Assembly: GCA_024760905.1 (NCBI GenBank)
Contig: CM045729.1
Span: forward strand, 6,961,163 to 7,025,162
DNA length: 64,000 nucleotides
DNA from: Plotosus lineatus
Lineage: Eukaryota; Chordata; Actinopteri; Siluriformes; Plotosidae
Direction: 5' to 3'
A model generated the notes under the pieces. The model worked only from the letters and a program-made list of their open reading frames with translations, made no database searches and was not told the origin of the DNA. Shown here in pieces: positions 53,064-64,000 of the stretch; positions within the stretch are counted from its first letter, which is position 1, and every line of letters begins with the position of its first letter. The position numbers and the translations under genes were made by a program.

Positions 53064-53114
53064 AGGGAACAGCCGAAAGGAGAAGAAGAAGAAGAAGAAG
53101 AAGAATAAGAAGAT
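51898..53114 (+). mobile_element. RTE-clade LINE copy E, plus strand
   Basis: 1.2 kb, 5'-truncated at the RT (ACTAAGGGCAGAGGTCAGCA). The 3' end GGCGACCCCTGAAGGGAACA is followed by GCCGAAAGG and (GAA)n. Inserted at the tail of an S1 SINE. Confidence 0.85.
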
Positions 53115-53149
53115 AAATTGTGAGCTTCGTATAAAAATTTGGAGAAATG

Positions 53150-53480
53150 GGCAGTGGTGGACTGGTGGTAAGGTGCTGGATCGCTGATCCCAAGGTTTGG
53201 GATTCAAACTCTACTGTCAACAGTTGTCACTGCTGTCCCCCCAATGAATCCAACTGGGTTATCAAAGGCCGGCCGTGTCGCACACTGTCTCTGGTGTGAG
53301 GTTCATGTAAAAGAACCATTGCTGCCTTTCATCAAGAGGAGCTGCATAGCCGTCAGCATGTTTTTGCTTTGCGATGGCCTTGTGAGCTATCCAGGACGTA
53401 CTCTGTGCTTAACCATAGTCGGCTGAGATGGGCGCCAGCCTCGTCGTGACCCTAATTAAGATTAAGTGGTTTGGAAAATG
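53150..53480 (+). mobile_element. SINE family S1, full length
   Basis: Head GGGCAGTGGTGGACTGGTGG, body AAAGGCCGGCCGTGTCGCAC, tail CCCTAATTAAGATTAAGTGG. Confidence 0.75.
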
Positions 53481-54130
53481 ATTTAAGGAATTTGGAGAAA
53501 TGATTAAAGATCACGTCTTCCGACTGCGTAATTTCAAATCCAGTGAATGCGCAGAGAGAAAACGACCAGGTTATACAGTACAGATGGCACTACCTTCAGT
53601 ATTGATGGTGCAAACTGTGAACTGAACAAAGCATTTGGTGATGTTCTGATAGTGGAAAACAGTCACAACCATGGACTTCCTGCAGTTTCATTACATCACA
53701 AAAAGCCAACATCAATTATATTTGTTGTAACCATAAAATTCGGAACATTTTATTCCCACCATGTGGACGCCATAGTATTTTATTAATGACAATAAACAGG
53801 CAGAACAGAGTGAAGTGCAGAAATCAACAGTGAAGTGCAGATATTGCTGTCGCATGAAATATATCCCTGTAGAGTGTCTGAGGTGCACTCAGAAAGACAA
53901 TGAATCTTTAGGATTTTTGACACATGATTGAACAGGTCACATGATCGAGTTTACTGTGTGCTCCCTCAGCACTGCAGAGTCTCCATCTGAAGGGAAGAGC
54001 AACAGGAGGAACATCCATCTCACTTTCTTTCACCTTCATCACGTACAGAGTGGAATGTTGGACTGTCCTCCATGTGTCACTCAATTTAAGCATTCAGTGG
54101 AATGAATATCTACCAATCCATAAGATTTAA
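53481..54130. other. No gene recognised
   Basis: Unique-looking sequence with short unrelated ORFs. Confidence 0.4.
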
Positions 54131-54132
54131 AT

Positions 54133-54167
<35 letters not shown>

Positions 54168-54168
54168 A
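54131..54168. repeat. (AAAG)n
   Basis: Nine AAAG units, then AAAC units. Confidence 0.95.
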
Positions 54169-54220
54169 ACAAACAAACAAACACAAAGTGATACACAGGT
54201 AGACAAAGACAGAAAGATTA

Positions 54221-54221
54221 T

Positions 54222-54253
<32 letters not shown>

Positions 54254-54413
54254 GCAGACAGTCATGATTCTTACAATGGTGGTTCTTACAATGGTGGAAG
54301 TAAGAACAATGATGAAGATTATGAAGATGCTGAAGATGGTAATGATGACATGGACAGTGGTTATGATGATCATGATAGTGGTGGTGGTGTTGGTGTTGGT
54401 GGTGATGATGATG

Positions 54414-54458
<45 letters not shown>

Positions 54459-54603
54459 ATGATGAAAACGGATGGTGGTAATGATGATAATGGTGGTGGC
54501 AGAGAACATAATAAGAAAAATGATGTTAGTAATGAAGATGTTGAGAAGCTAATGATGACATGGACAGTGATAATGATGGTGATGGTGGTAGTGATGTTAG
54601 TGG

Positions 54604-54649
<46 letters not shown>

Positions 54650-54839
54650 GAAGAAGAATAGATGATGAAAACTGATGGTGGTAATGTTGACGGTGATGGT
54701 GGAGAAGATATGAAAAATGATCTTAGTAATGAAGATGTTGAGACGGTAATGATGGTGATCATAGAGAAAGTGAGAGTGATGATGACAAACAGGACGAATC
54801 TGATGATGGAAATGATGACATACTGTGTTAATCCTATTA
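54221..54839. repeat. GAT-rich compound arrays
   Basis: (GAT)n at 54221-54251, 54400-54465 (with CTG) and 54598-54660, linked by purine-rich GATGATG-like sequence. Two sub-blocks share AAAACGGATGGTGGTAATGA/AAAACTGATGGTGGTAATG. Met/Asp or Ile/His ORFs are translation of repeats. Confidence 0.9.
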
Positions 54840-54869
54840 TTTCCTCTGCATTTAACGCATCCAAGATGA

Positions 54870-54906
<37 letters not shown>

Positions 54907-55085
54907 GGTGGAACCCTGAGGGCAGTTGGGGTTGAGGTGCCTTGCTCAGGGGCAATTCAACCATTTATGTGGAGGTGCGGCTCACTTCCGCACCACCATA
55001 CATTTTTCTTGCTGGTTCGGGAATTGAACCAGCAACCTTTCATTCCCGAAGATGCTTCTCTTACTATTAGGCAACGGCTGCCCCA
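54840..55085 (-). mobile_element. SINE family S4 with internal (CA)n, minus strand
   Basis: TTCCTCTGCATTTAACGCAT, (CA)n at 54873-54904, GAACCCTGAGGGCAGTTGGG, reversed B box GGGAATTGAACCAGCAACC, head ATTAGGCAACGGCTGCCCC. Confidence 0.75.
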
Positions 55086-55250
55086 GGTGATGAGGAGGAA
55101 GAGCGAGATGATGAGAATGAAGTTGTTGATGATTATGATAATGAGGAGGAAGAGAATGAGAAGGAATTTGCTGTTGCTGAAGATGACGACGCTGATGATA
55201 ATAATGAATATGATGAAGATGATGATGATGTTGATGATGTGTTAATAAAC
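55086..55250. repeat. GAT/GAA-rich sequence
   Basis: Continuation of the GAT-rich tract beyond the SINE, so the SINE probably split it. Confidence 0.7.
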
Positions 55251-56211
55251 CCCACTTAGCGTTTCTCCCCTCTATCTACCCTCACCTCATTTCCCCTCAC
55301 ATCAACATTAATCACAATTAATCACACGCTGCTCAGCACAGCCAGTCGCTCAGGTGCTGATCTCACGCTCACATTCCCTGTGGATGCACTCAGCTTCTAT
55401 TCCGGACTGAAACATTTATACAGATTCAGATGTTCGATCTAACGCGCATACAAATAGGTATTAACGCCGCCGTCGCTCTCGTCACTTCTCTCCTAACAGG
55501 CTTTTGATGGGAACAGCTGCTCCCTAAATTGGTTCTTCTCCATGAATAAAACGGTGAGGTTAGTCGGTGTGTTCCGCAGGTGCTCCGCGGGTTCATTCAG
55601 CTGGCATGGACATGGGACAACATGCAATTTTCCTGCTTCGTTTGGCACAAAGACGACACTGATACCAAATTAATTCAGCGTGAGGATAATAATCTTTGTA
55701 ATTAAACAAATGGGAGATTATTCACAGCGAATTTAACGGTTAAGTAGAACCACAAAGACGCCTGAAAGAGTAAAGGAAAGATAAGAGGGATGTTCCCATG
55801 CCAACGTCAGTCATATTTGTTTGTTCATTTGTCTGCCACAATAAATTTACATACTCGTTTGTTTGTTTGTTTGTATTTAATAATTACATGGTGCTGATCA
55901 TGATTCTGATCCGAGCTGATTGTAGTCCAATGGTTCAGACGATTTTGTTCAGATACGTGCTCATGTTCTCTGATTGTTACCCGATGTCATTTCGGTGGTG
56001 TTCAGTTTCGTCTGATGTACAAATCCCTTGCTGATTTGTAGCGATGTTGTTCCGATGTGTCTCCGATATCGTATGAAATAATGTACCATAAATGTGACGA
56101 GAATGTGACCTGATGGTGGGTGGCGTAGTTAAGTAACTTTAATAATTACACTAGCTAGGTTTGTTTTGCAGCCAGCGAGATCATGACATCCATTAAAACA
56201 AAAATAAAACA
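55251..56211. other. Non-repetitive sequence, no gene recognised
   Basis: ~950 bp. 55,500-55,740 is unique with TAATTCAGCGTGAGGATAAT and TTTGTAATTAAACAAATGGG, a composition like conserved non-coding DNA. No ORF supported. Confidence 0.35.
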
Positions 56212-57158
56212 CAGCGGTACTCTGACTTACGAGTGTCTTTTATAGCGAATTTTCCATGATACGAGCTTCAATCCATCAAAATTCTGCTCCATCCAACCAG
56301 CAAAATTTTGATTTATGAGCTCGGCTGGGGAAATGGCTTTTCTGTGCCAATTAGTCTCGAATTCTTCCGCGTGTATTACTCCGTGCTCCGAGAACGCCTT
56401 GTGCAGTGCCTCGCAGTTATTTTCTGTGATGCCCCCTATAGGAAGAAAAAAATGCACCCCATCCCCCCCCAGTGCCCCATGCGCGACTATTAATTATGTT
56501 TACTGCACATCATATTGTTTGCTTGGTACTTTTTCCCTACACCATAAGGAACACAGTGAGAGCGCCACTGCCATCTAGTGGTTTTTAATTACACTTAATT
56601 CTAGTACAGTATGACAAAAAGGCATGTTTCCCAGGGTCATATACCCCCCTTCCCCCACCCCTGTCATCACAGCGCCACTATTTGAAAAGCACTGGTCTTG
56701 TGGGAGCTCACCATCAGCCTTTCCTCGCTGGCATCCGGAGCATGCACATGCACAAAAATTCTCCTCCTCCTCCTCCTCCTCCTCCTCCTTCTCTGTTATG
56801 CATCAGTTCATGCTTACCCATGTGACATCTTCTCACCCACATTACATTTTTGTTGCAGTGGATGAGAAGAAGGGTTAGTTGACATTGTTTATTCTTGTAC
56901 TATTATAATTTATTATTAATTATTATTAATGTTAATCTACACGTATTATCATGAATTTTTTATTGTTTTATTTGTTTATATTTAATATATTGGGTGAAAT
57001 ATACTTGTTTGTGTCAGGTTATGAGTTTGGGAGGGGCTTGGAATGGATTAATTGGTTTTCTATTATTTCCAATGTGAATTTTTATTTTATCAAACCAACA
57101 TTTTGACATACAAGCTCACCCTCGGAACAGATGAATTTTGTAAATCAAGGTACCACTG
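56212..57158. mobile_element. Tigger-like DNA transposon copy T4, inverted relative to T1
   Basis: Left end CAGCGGTACTCTGACTTACG, right end (inward) CAGTGGTACCTTGATTTACA. TA follows the right end at 57159-57160; the left flank has CA. The interior matches T1 reversed: AAAAGCCATTTCC/GGAAATGGCTTTT, ACATGCACAAAAATTCTCCT. A (CTC)n at 56761-56789 lies inside. No transposase. Confidence 0.75.
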
Positions 57159-57177
57159 TACAGATGTGACATAAAAG

Positions 57178-57498
57178 AGGGCAGTGGGGGTAAGGTGCTG
57201 GATCACTGATCCTAAGGTTGCGGGTTAAAGCCCCAGTATCACCGGTTGTCACTGCTGTCGTCCCAGTGCACTATCTGGGTTATCAAAGGCCAGCCGTGTC
57301 TCTCACTGTCCATGGTGAGAGGTTCATTTAAAAGAACCAATGCTGACTCTTGTAAAGAGGAGCTGCATAGCCGTCAGTGTGGATCCACCCTGCGATGGCC
57401 TGGCAAACTGTCCAGGGTGTACTCTGCCCTCGCCTAAAGTCACCTGAGATGTGCCAGCCTCCTGATAACCCTAATTAGGATTAAGCGGTTGGGAAAAT
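57178..57498 (+). mobile_element. SINE family S1, host of a nested SINE
   Basis: Head AGGGCAGTGGGGGTAAGGTG, body AAAGGCCAGCCGTGTCTCTC, tail CCCTAATTAGGATTAAGCGG. Its tail continues at 57772 after the nested copy. Confidence 0.75.
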
Positions 57499-57758
57499 TC
57501 CACAGTGCAGCTAACTGGGTTATCAAAGGCCGGCCATGTCTCTCACTGTCTATGGTGTGAGGCATGTAAAAGAACCATTGCTGACTATCGACAAGAGTCG
57601 CTGCAAAGTCGTCGGCATGTTTTCGACCCGCGATGGCCTGGCGAGCTGTCCAGGGTGTACTCTGCCCTCGCCCGAAGTTGGCTGGGATGGGCGCCAGCCT
57701 CCCCGCGACCCTAATTAGGATTAAGCGGTTACAGAAAATGAACTGATGATGAACTGAA
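57499..57758 (+). mobile_element. SINE family S1, headless, nested in another S1 tail
   Basis: Begins CCACAGTGCAGCTAACTGGG and ends GAACTGATGATGAACTGAA. It is flanked by CGGTTGGGAAAAT (57486-57498) and CGGTTAGGAAAAT (57759-57771), a 13-bp duplication with one mismatch. Confidence 0.75.
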
Positions 57759-57771
57759 CGGTTAGGAAAAT

Positions 57772-58227
57772 GAATGAATGAACGAATGAATGAATGTAAC
57801 ATAAAAGACATCGCCGACACCTTAAAAGTTCTCAATGTACTCAAGGTTCACCTGATCAAGGCTGGTTGATAAAATCAGACATAAAATACATTTGGAACTG
57901 GGCCAAGTTGCAATACATTAAATAGATATGAAACAAAAAAATTAATATTTTCAAATTTTACCTTCAGCTTATTTCATGATGTTACAGCTACTGAAACAAA
58001 CCAGCTAATGTCCAATGTTCCAGAGGGAAGCACCTGAACGTTTCCAAGTAGTGTATGAGAAGTGTCATTTACAATGAAAGAAACTGTCCATCAGTGTAGT
58101 TCTATATTCCTGGTCAGTGGTGACATCCGATGGGCGGAAGAACCACAATGGGTCACTAGTTCGCAGTACTAGGCTGTGTTAGCATGCCACTGCATTAGCA
58201 TGTGTTAGCATGTGTTGTGAAGCATTA
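57772..58227. other. (GAAT)n tail then unique sequence
   Basis: GAATGAATGAAC units to 57796 belong to the SINE tail. The rest is unrecognised. Confidence 0.4.
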
Positions 58228-58410
58228 TAATGACACATTATGATGGTCTGATGAAGCTGTTCAGGGTCCACCCTGCCCTCACCCAGCGTGATGCTGAAAT
58301 AGGCAACAGCATGGGGAGAACCTGACTCAGAAATTTCCAAGACTGGGACCTGATCCCAGGACGTACTTGCTACGAGGCAGCTGTGCTAATCACTGCATTG
58401 CCATGGCGCG
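58228..58410. mobile_element. Two S2-type SINE fragments in opposite orientation
   Basis: A plus-strand tail TGTTCAGGGTCCACCCTGCC is followed by a minus-strand head, GGACCTGATCCCAGGACGTA and AATCACTGCATTGCCATGG. Confidence 0.5.
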
Positions 58411-58599
58411 CTAATGTGAACACAGGAAATTAATTCATTAAAAGTCTCTAGTCTTAATATAATAAATGAATAAATAATATCTACACTTTTTTTTGACTAC
58501 ATTTAGCTTCACTGATCGAGTTGGCCCGGTGAAGGCTCAGCAACCTTAATGTGGCGATAAAATGAAGCAGCTGATGAGCTGAATGTGCTGTGGAGGCTT

Positions 58600-58770
58600 C
58601 GTGATCAATGCGATAGGTAACTAATGAAAGGTCAGCAGTTCAATCCCTACTGTTGGGCCCTTGAGCAAGGCCCTTAACCCTCAATTGCTCAGTTGTATAT
58701 AAAAAAAAAAGATAATTGTAAGTCAGTCTGGATAAGAGTGTCGGCCAAATGCTGTACAATAAGTGTACTG
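58600..58770 (+). mobile_element. SINE with UnaL2-type tail
   Basis: CAGCAGTTCAATCCC resembles a B box. GGGCCCTTGAGCAAGGCCCT and AGTCTGGATAAGAGTGTCGG, CCAAATGCTG match the 3' end shared by fish SINEs mobilised by UnaL2-like LINEs. Confidence 0.6.
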
Positions 58771-59917
58771 AATGTGCAGGTTATCACATCAATGCCCTTT
58801 TTCCTCCCCTGGTGGCCTGGATGAAAAATGTGGACCTGAATAATGAGCGAGTGGTTCAGGAAGCATGAGGAATCATTTTCACAGATGTATTGCCCCCCAC
58901 CCCAGAGTCCTGACCAGAACCCTATTGAAAGTGTTCAGGATGTGCTGGAGAAGACTTTTTGGAGGGCTTCAGTTTTTCTTTCATCGATTCAAGACGTCGG
59001 TGAGAAACGAACCTGACACCGGATGGAAGTAAATGTCGTGATGCTAAACAGAAAATGTTGGCCTGAAGTTGACCGCGTAATATCTGAGCACATCTCTTTA
59101 TTTCTTTTCTTCACAATTCTTTCCTCAACTTGGACTGAGAGTTTCTGAGAAATAAGCATTAAGCAATAGAACCAACTGTTCATTTGCATTAATGTTTCCC
59201 TGCTGCGTTCATACAGAACATCAAAGTCCCAGTGCATGGTTTCCACGCGAGAGAATCAAACTGCACTGATCGTCTACGCCGGGTAAGATTTTCTTTATTC
59301 GTATTAATATTATTAAAATTATTATTATTATTCTTTTCTCTTATTCTGCTGGAAATAACTGAAGCTCAGTAAACTAATAACTCCATAAGCATGCAGCGCA
59401 GGAACACTGTTCTTCTTAATTAAATACTGTGCGCCCACGTCCAAGCCAATGACTGTGTAATTAACTAAACAATTTCATGCAAAACAGCAAGCTCGGATAA
59501 ACAAAGAATATATATATTCCTGTCAGGAGGAGAAACTTAGCGCAATAAATCTTGAAGATAAAAATGAGAGGTTTGTTTTTCACAGCATATGTTCGGCATA
59601 TCAGACTGAAGCTCCTGATTCAAAGCACTGCGCGGTGAATCAACCCGCGGCTGATAAAATAGAAAGTCCTGCTGCAGCCGTCCCTTCATTTTCAACATGC
59701 TGCTGAAATCCGCCTGAAAGCGACATCGCTCTGAACTTCATATCTGGATCTGTGACCGGCGGATAAAAATAGCCAATCAAACAACTTATGATTAATACAG
59801 AAGGCACAAATGAATTTAAAAACAAAGGAGGCGGAACGGAATCTTTAATCACTTTAAAATCTCAAACATTCCATATTGGTTTACTTCAGAATGAAGACTC
59901 TGTAGTTTTTACTTCTC
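58771..59917. other. Non-repetitive sequence, no gene recognised
   Basis: 59,380-59,780 is unique-looking. The 85-codon and 70-codon minus-strand ORFs show no recognisable motif. Confidence 0.4.
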
Positions 59918-62215
59918 ACTCACTCACTCACTATTTCATTCACTCACTCATTCACTACTTCATTCACTCACTCATGCACTACTTCATACCTCACAACTCA
60001 CTCACTCACTCACTGCTTTATTAACTGCTTCATTCACTCACTCACTCTTTCACTCACTCACTCATTCATTAACTCACTCATTCACTACTTCATTCACTCA
60101 CTCATTCACGACTTCATTCTCTCACTTACTCACTGCTTTATTCACTGCTTCATTCCCTCACTACTTCATCCACTGCTTCATTCACTACTTCATTCACTCA
60201 CTCACTCACTCACTACTTCATTTACTCACTCACTCATTACTTCACTCACTCACTCACTACTTCATTCACTCACTCATTCACTACTTCATTTACTCACTCA
60301 CTATTTCATTCACTACTTCACTCACTCGCTCACTCACTCACTACTTCACTCACTCACTCACTCACTCACTCACTATTTCATTCACTCACTCATTCACTAC
60401 TTCATTCATTCACTCACTCACTCACTACTTCATTCACTCACTCATTCACTACTTCATTCACTCACTCATTCACGACTTCATTCATTCACTCACTCACTGC
60501 TTTATTCACTACTTCATTCCCTCACTACTTCATTCACTCACTCATTTACTACTTCATTCACTCACTCACCCACTGCTTCATTCACTACTTCATTCACTCA
60601 CTCACTACTTCATTTACTCACTCACTCACTACGTCACTCACTCACTCACTCTCACTATTTCATTCACTCACTCATTCACTACTTAATTAATTCACTCACT
60701 CACTACTTCATTCACTCACTCACTCACTACTTCATTTACTCACTCACTACTTCACTCACTCACTATTTCATTCACTCACTCATTCACTGATCCATTCAAT
60801 CACTCATTCACTACTTCATTCCCTCACTACTTCATTCACTCTCTCACTCACTACTTCATTCACTCACTCACCCACTGCTTCATTCACTACTTCATTTACT
60901 CACTCACTCACTACCTCATTCACTCATGCACTACTTCACTCACTCACTCACTCACTCACTCACTCACTACTTCATTCTCTAATCACTCTCTCACTCAACA
61001 CTTCACTTACTCACTCACTACTTTATTCACTCACTCACTGCTTCATTCACTACTTCACTCACTGCTGCATTCACTCACTCACTCATTCATTCACTCATGT
61101 ACTCACTTACTCACTCACTCATTTATTCACTCACTCAGTCACTCATTCATTCCCTTACTCACTCAGTCACTCACTCATTCACTACTTCATTCACTCACTC
61201 ATTCACGACTTCATTCATTCACTCACTCACTGCTTTATTCACTACTTCATTCCCTCACTACTTCATTCACTCACTCATTTACTACTTCATTCACTCACTC
61301 ACCCACTGCTTCATTCACTACTTCATTCACTCACTCACTCACTCACTCACTACTTCATTTACTCACTCACTCACTACGTCACTCACTCACTCACTCACTC
61401 ACTCTCACTATTTCATTCACTCACTCATTCACTACTTAATTAATTCACTCACTCACTACTTCATTCACTCACTCACTCACTACTTCATTTACTCACTCAC
61501 TCACTATTTCATTCACTCACTCATTCACTGATTCATTCAATCACTCATTCACTACTTCATTCCCTCACTACTTCATTCACTCTCTCACTCACTACTTCAT
61601 TCACTCACTCACCCACTGCTTCATTCACTACTTCATTTACTCACTCACTCACTACCTCATTCACTCACGCACTACTTCACTCACTCACTCACTCACTCAC
61701 TCACTCACTCACTCACTACTTCATTCTCTAATCACTCTCTCACTCAACACTTCACTTACTCACTCACTACTTTATTCACTCACTCACTGCTTCATTCACT
61801 ACTTCACTCACTGCTGCATTCACTCACTCACTCATTCATTCACTCATGTACTCACTTACTCACTCACTCACTCATTTATTCACTCACTCTCTCTCATTCA
61901 TTCCCTTACTCACTCAGTCACTCACTCACTCACTCATTCACTCACTCATTCACTCACTTTGATTTATTCACTCACTCACTCACTCACACATTCACTCACT
62001 CACTCACCCACTCATTAAGTCACTCATTTACTCACTTACTCACTCACTCACTCACTCACTCACTCACTCATTTCTTCACTCACTCTCTCACTCATTCATT
62101 CCCCTACTCACTCACTCAGTCACTCACTCAGTCACTACTTCATTCACTCACTCACTCACAACTTCATTCACTCACTCACTCATTCACTCACTCATTCACT
62201 CACTTTGATTCATTC
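59918..62215. repeat. CACT/ATTC satellite, 2.3 kb, with higher-order repeat
   Basis: Tetramers CACT and ATTC with ACTTCATTCACTCACTCATT phrases throughout. A block from ~60,473 recurs from ~61,206, including the rare variants TACTTAATTAATTCACTC, CACTACGTCACTC and AATCACTCTCTCACTCAACA in the same order. Hence a ~735-bp higher-order unit. The 144-codon SLTHS/YFIHS ORF is translation of the array. Confidence 0.97.
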
Positions 62216-62504
62216 ACGAACTCCTCCTTTGGCGCGCTTTCCCCACATGGTAGGAGATGTTTGTGGTCCAGGTGAAGTCAGCAGAGACGTGGACTCCAAT
62301 TAACCTGAAGCATTCCATCCTCTCTACGTTATCTCCATCAATGTAGATTGCAGAGTGCTCAGCTTGTTACAATCTCCTGAAGTTCATGATCATCTCCTTT
62401 GTTTTGGATGTATTAGGAACCAGGTTACTGGTGTCATACTATTGCTGCAGATGCTGGATGCTGGTCGGCGGATTTGATGATAGTGTTGCTGGTGTGGATG
62501 CATG
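62216..62504. other. No gene recognised
   Basis: GTGGTCCAGGTGAAGTCAGC and CTGAAGTTCATGATCATCTC resemble the endonuclease/RT part of some LINEs, but I cannot assign it. Confidence 0.3.
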
Positions 62505-62600
62505 CAGCCAAACACCACTCACACAGAAACATCAGAACCCGGGACTCGAACCCAGGACCTTCTTGCTGTGAGACAGACAAATAACCGTACTGTATCCCTC
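62505..62600 (-). mobile_element. SINE family S2 head, minus strand
   Basis: CCGGGACTCGAACCCAGGAC with CTTCTTGCTGTGAGACAGAC. The B box in reverse is intact. Confidence 0.6.
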
Positions 62601-62879
62601 ATCCATACGGTATGATGTAATTATTATTATCTTTTCTCGATTTGAATTGATTTCACTTTGTTTTGTATATACTAACCTTGCCTTTCTTCCACAGAAGATG
62701 ATATAAAATAATATTTTAATATGGAATAAAAACATCAGAAATAATCTATTGTTTTCTGTTGCTCTCTTTATTTTATTCATCGTGTGTTCATTTAAATTAA
62801 TTTAGTCATTATTTCCATGCTTATTTTATAATGCGTGTTTAATAAAAATTAATTCTGCATATTAATACTACTACTAGTA
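62601..62879. other. AT-rich sequence
   Basis: Nothing recognised. Confidence 0.4.
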
Positions 62880-62907
62880 ATAATAATAATAATAATAATA
62901 ATAAGAA

Positions 62908-62939
<32 letters not shown>

Positions 62940-62997
62940 AGAAAAAGAGAAGAAAATAATAATAATAAGAAGAAGAAGAAGAAGAAGAAGAGAAGAA

Positions 62998-63050
<53 letters not shown>
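62880..63050. repeat. (TAA)n/(GAA)n compound array
   Basis: TAA block, GAA block, repeated, then 17 TAA units. Confidence 0.97.
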
Positions 63051-63051
<1 letters not shown>

Positions 63052-63052
63052 G

Positions 63053-63118
63053 CACAGAGTGCAGTAGTTGGCACATCTGCCTCACAGCAAGAAGGTCCTG
63101 GGTTCAGTCTTGTTAGGT
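63053..63118 (+). mobile_element. SINE family S2 head
   Basis: GTGCAGTAGTTGGCACATCT, CAGCAAGAAGGTCCTGGGTT. Cut off by a T/G-rich run (63118-63170). Confidence 0.6.
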
Positions 63119-63181
63119 TTTTTTTGTTTTGGTTTTTTTGTTTTTTGTTTTTTGTTTTTTGGGTTTTTTTGAACAGACACG

Positions 63182-63405
63182 CACACACGGCCGGCACAGT
63201 GGCCTATTACACGTTGCGGCATCCAGAGAACAGTTGGGGGTTAGGTGCCTTTCTCAAGGGCACTTCAGTAATGAAGGTGGAGAAAGAGAAGGCACAGCTC
63301 ACACCCCCACCGTCACATATTTTCCCTGCTGGTTCTGAAATCAAACCAGTGACCTTTGGGTCCCAAATCCACTTCTCTAACCATTAGGCACAGCTGCCGC
63401 ATGGA
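63182..63405 (-). mobile_element. SINE family S4, minus strand
   Basis: GTTGGGGGTTAGGTGCCTTT, CTCAAGGGCACTTCAGTAAT, reversed B box GAAATCAAACCAGTGACC, head ACCATTAGGCACAGCTGCC. No (CA)n array here. Confidence 0.75.
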
Positions 63406-63424
63406 AGGGGTATTTTTGTCTGAT

Positions 63425-63660
63425 TCCTGTGATGTCATGGGTTTCTTTCAGGTACCACGATTTCCTCACACAGTCCAAAGACATAAGTAAGATGATAACT
63501 GGAGGTTCCGATTTGCCCCTCGGTGTGCATAGGGATGGCTGCATCTGTGTTTGCCCTGTGATAGACCAGCAAGCTATTCAGGGTGTATCTCATATTTTAA
63601 TAGATTCGACTTAGATAGGCTCCACCGTCCTCCAAATCCTAGAAAGATTAAGACAAAGAA
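63425..63660 (+). mobile_element. SINE family S2 body and tail
   Basis: ATTTCCTCACACAGTCCAAA, AGCAAGCTATTCAGGGTGTA, TAGATAGGCTCCACCGTCCT. Head lost; possibly the continuation of the head at 63053 after the S4 insertion and the T/G-rich run. Confidence 0.55.
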
Positions 63661-63742
63661 TTATAATTAATTAAAATAATGAATATAATAATAAATCTCC
63701 ATAATAGTTTACATAATAATATAAATAGTAATAATGCTAACG

Positions 63743-64000
63743 GGCGGCATGGTGGCATAGCGGTTAGTACATCTGCCTCACTGCAAGAAGGTTCTGGGTT
63801 TGATTCCCAGCTCAGGTGTTTCTGTGTGCAGTTTGCATGTCCTTCCTGTGCATATGTGGGTTTCCTCCGGGTTCTCTGGTTTCCTCCCACAGTCCAAAAA
63901 CATGCACACTAGGCTAACTGGCTGTTCCAAATCACCCCTAGGTGTCAGTGTGATTGTAAATGGTTGTGGGAGTGTTGGAACAGTGATAGCCGGGTGAGCT
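63743..64000 (+). mobile_element. SINE family S2, head intact, runs off window
   Basis: Head GGGCGGCATGGTGGCATAGC with A box TGGCATAGCGG, B box GGGTTTGATTCCC, body TGGTTTCCTCCCACAGTCCA and ACTAGGCTAACTGGCTGTTC. The tail lies beyond the window. Confidence 0.8.

Noticed and set aside
54218..54964. 248-codon minus-strand ORF and Met/Asp-rich plus-strand ORF
   Set aside because: Trinucleotide repeat translation.
61097..61531. 144-codon YFIHSLTH ORF
   Set aside because: Translation of the CACT/ATTC satellite.

Overview
This window looks like nuclear DNA from a ray-finned (teleost) fish, most likely intergenic or intronic. The evidence is the repeat content: long di-, tri- and tetranucleotide microsatellites, several tRNA-headed SINE families, RTE-, Rex1/CR1- and R4/Dong-like LINE remnants, and two Tc1-like transposons. 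A catfish or related otophysan is possible, but I cannot fix the species from sequence alone. I recognise no host protein-coding exon, rRNA gene or functional tRNA gene. Every ORF with a recognisable product belongs to a transposable element, and all of them are broken or truncated.

Layout. 1-12,570: microsatellites, an RTE LINE copy (A, minus, 1896-3619, 16-bp perfect target-site duplication), SINEs and a Tigger-like DNA transposon (6122-7016). 12,575-17,570: a nested block. A LINE with R4/Dong-like features lies between two (TAA)n tracts and is split by the longest RTE copy (B, minus, with endonuclease and RT). It is followed by a short repeat X that is itself split by a Rex1-like LINE tail. 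18,365-21,825: two large GATA/GACA-type arrays sharing the same flank in inverted orientation, with SINEs between. 24,061-24,800: RTE copy C with a 17-bp duplication. 26,400-32,150: SINEs, a hAT-like MITE, a second R4/Dong-like LINE carrying a CCHC knuckle and a restriction-like endonuclease motif, repeat X and a GC-rich LINE 3' end. 33,700-38,055: SINEs, tetranucleotide arrays and a Tc1 element inserted into a (TA)n tract, with a SINE inside it. 40,773-42,090: a second Tc1-like relic and a 22-bp minisatellite. 43,436-53,115: RTE copies D and E (plus), CR1/L2-like fragments, an APE-type LINE ending inside the RT domain, a 30-bp minisatellite, and a foldback element inside a Tigger-like relic. 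54,130-55,250: GAT-rich arrays. 56,212-57,158: an inverted partner of the 6.1-kb Tigger-like element. 59,918-62,215: a 2.3-kb CACT/ATTC satellite with a ~735-bp higher-order repeat. 62,880-64,000: trinucleotide arrays and SINEs.

How the parts interact. The SINEs have no coding capacity and depend on LINE machinery. One SINE family (S1) occurs with two different 3' tails. One tail matches the last ~40 bases of the RTE LINE, including its stop codon; the other is the ATTAGGATTAAGCGG-type tail shared with SINE family S2. The R4/Dong-like LINE copies lie between (TAA)n tracts, which fits the known preference of Dong-type elements. I found no convincing new functional system. The most distinctive items are the SINE tail swap, the TAA-bounded LINE copies, the foldback insertion, the frame-restored Tc1 ORF and the higher-order satellite. 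LINE and transposon clade names rest on motifs I recognise, not on a database search.
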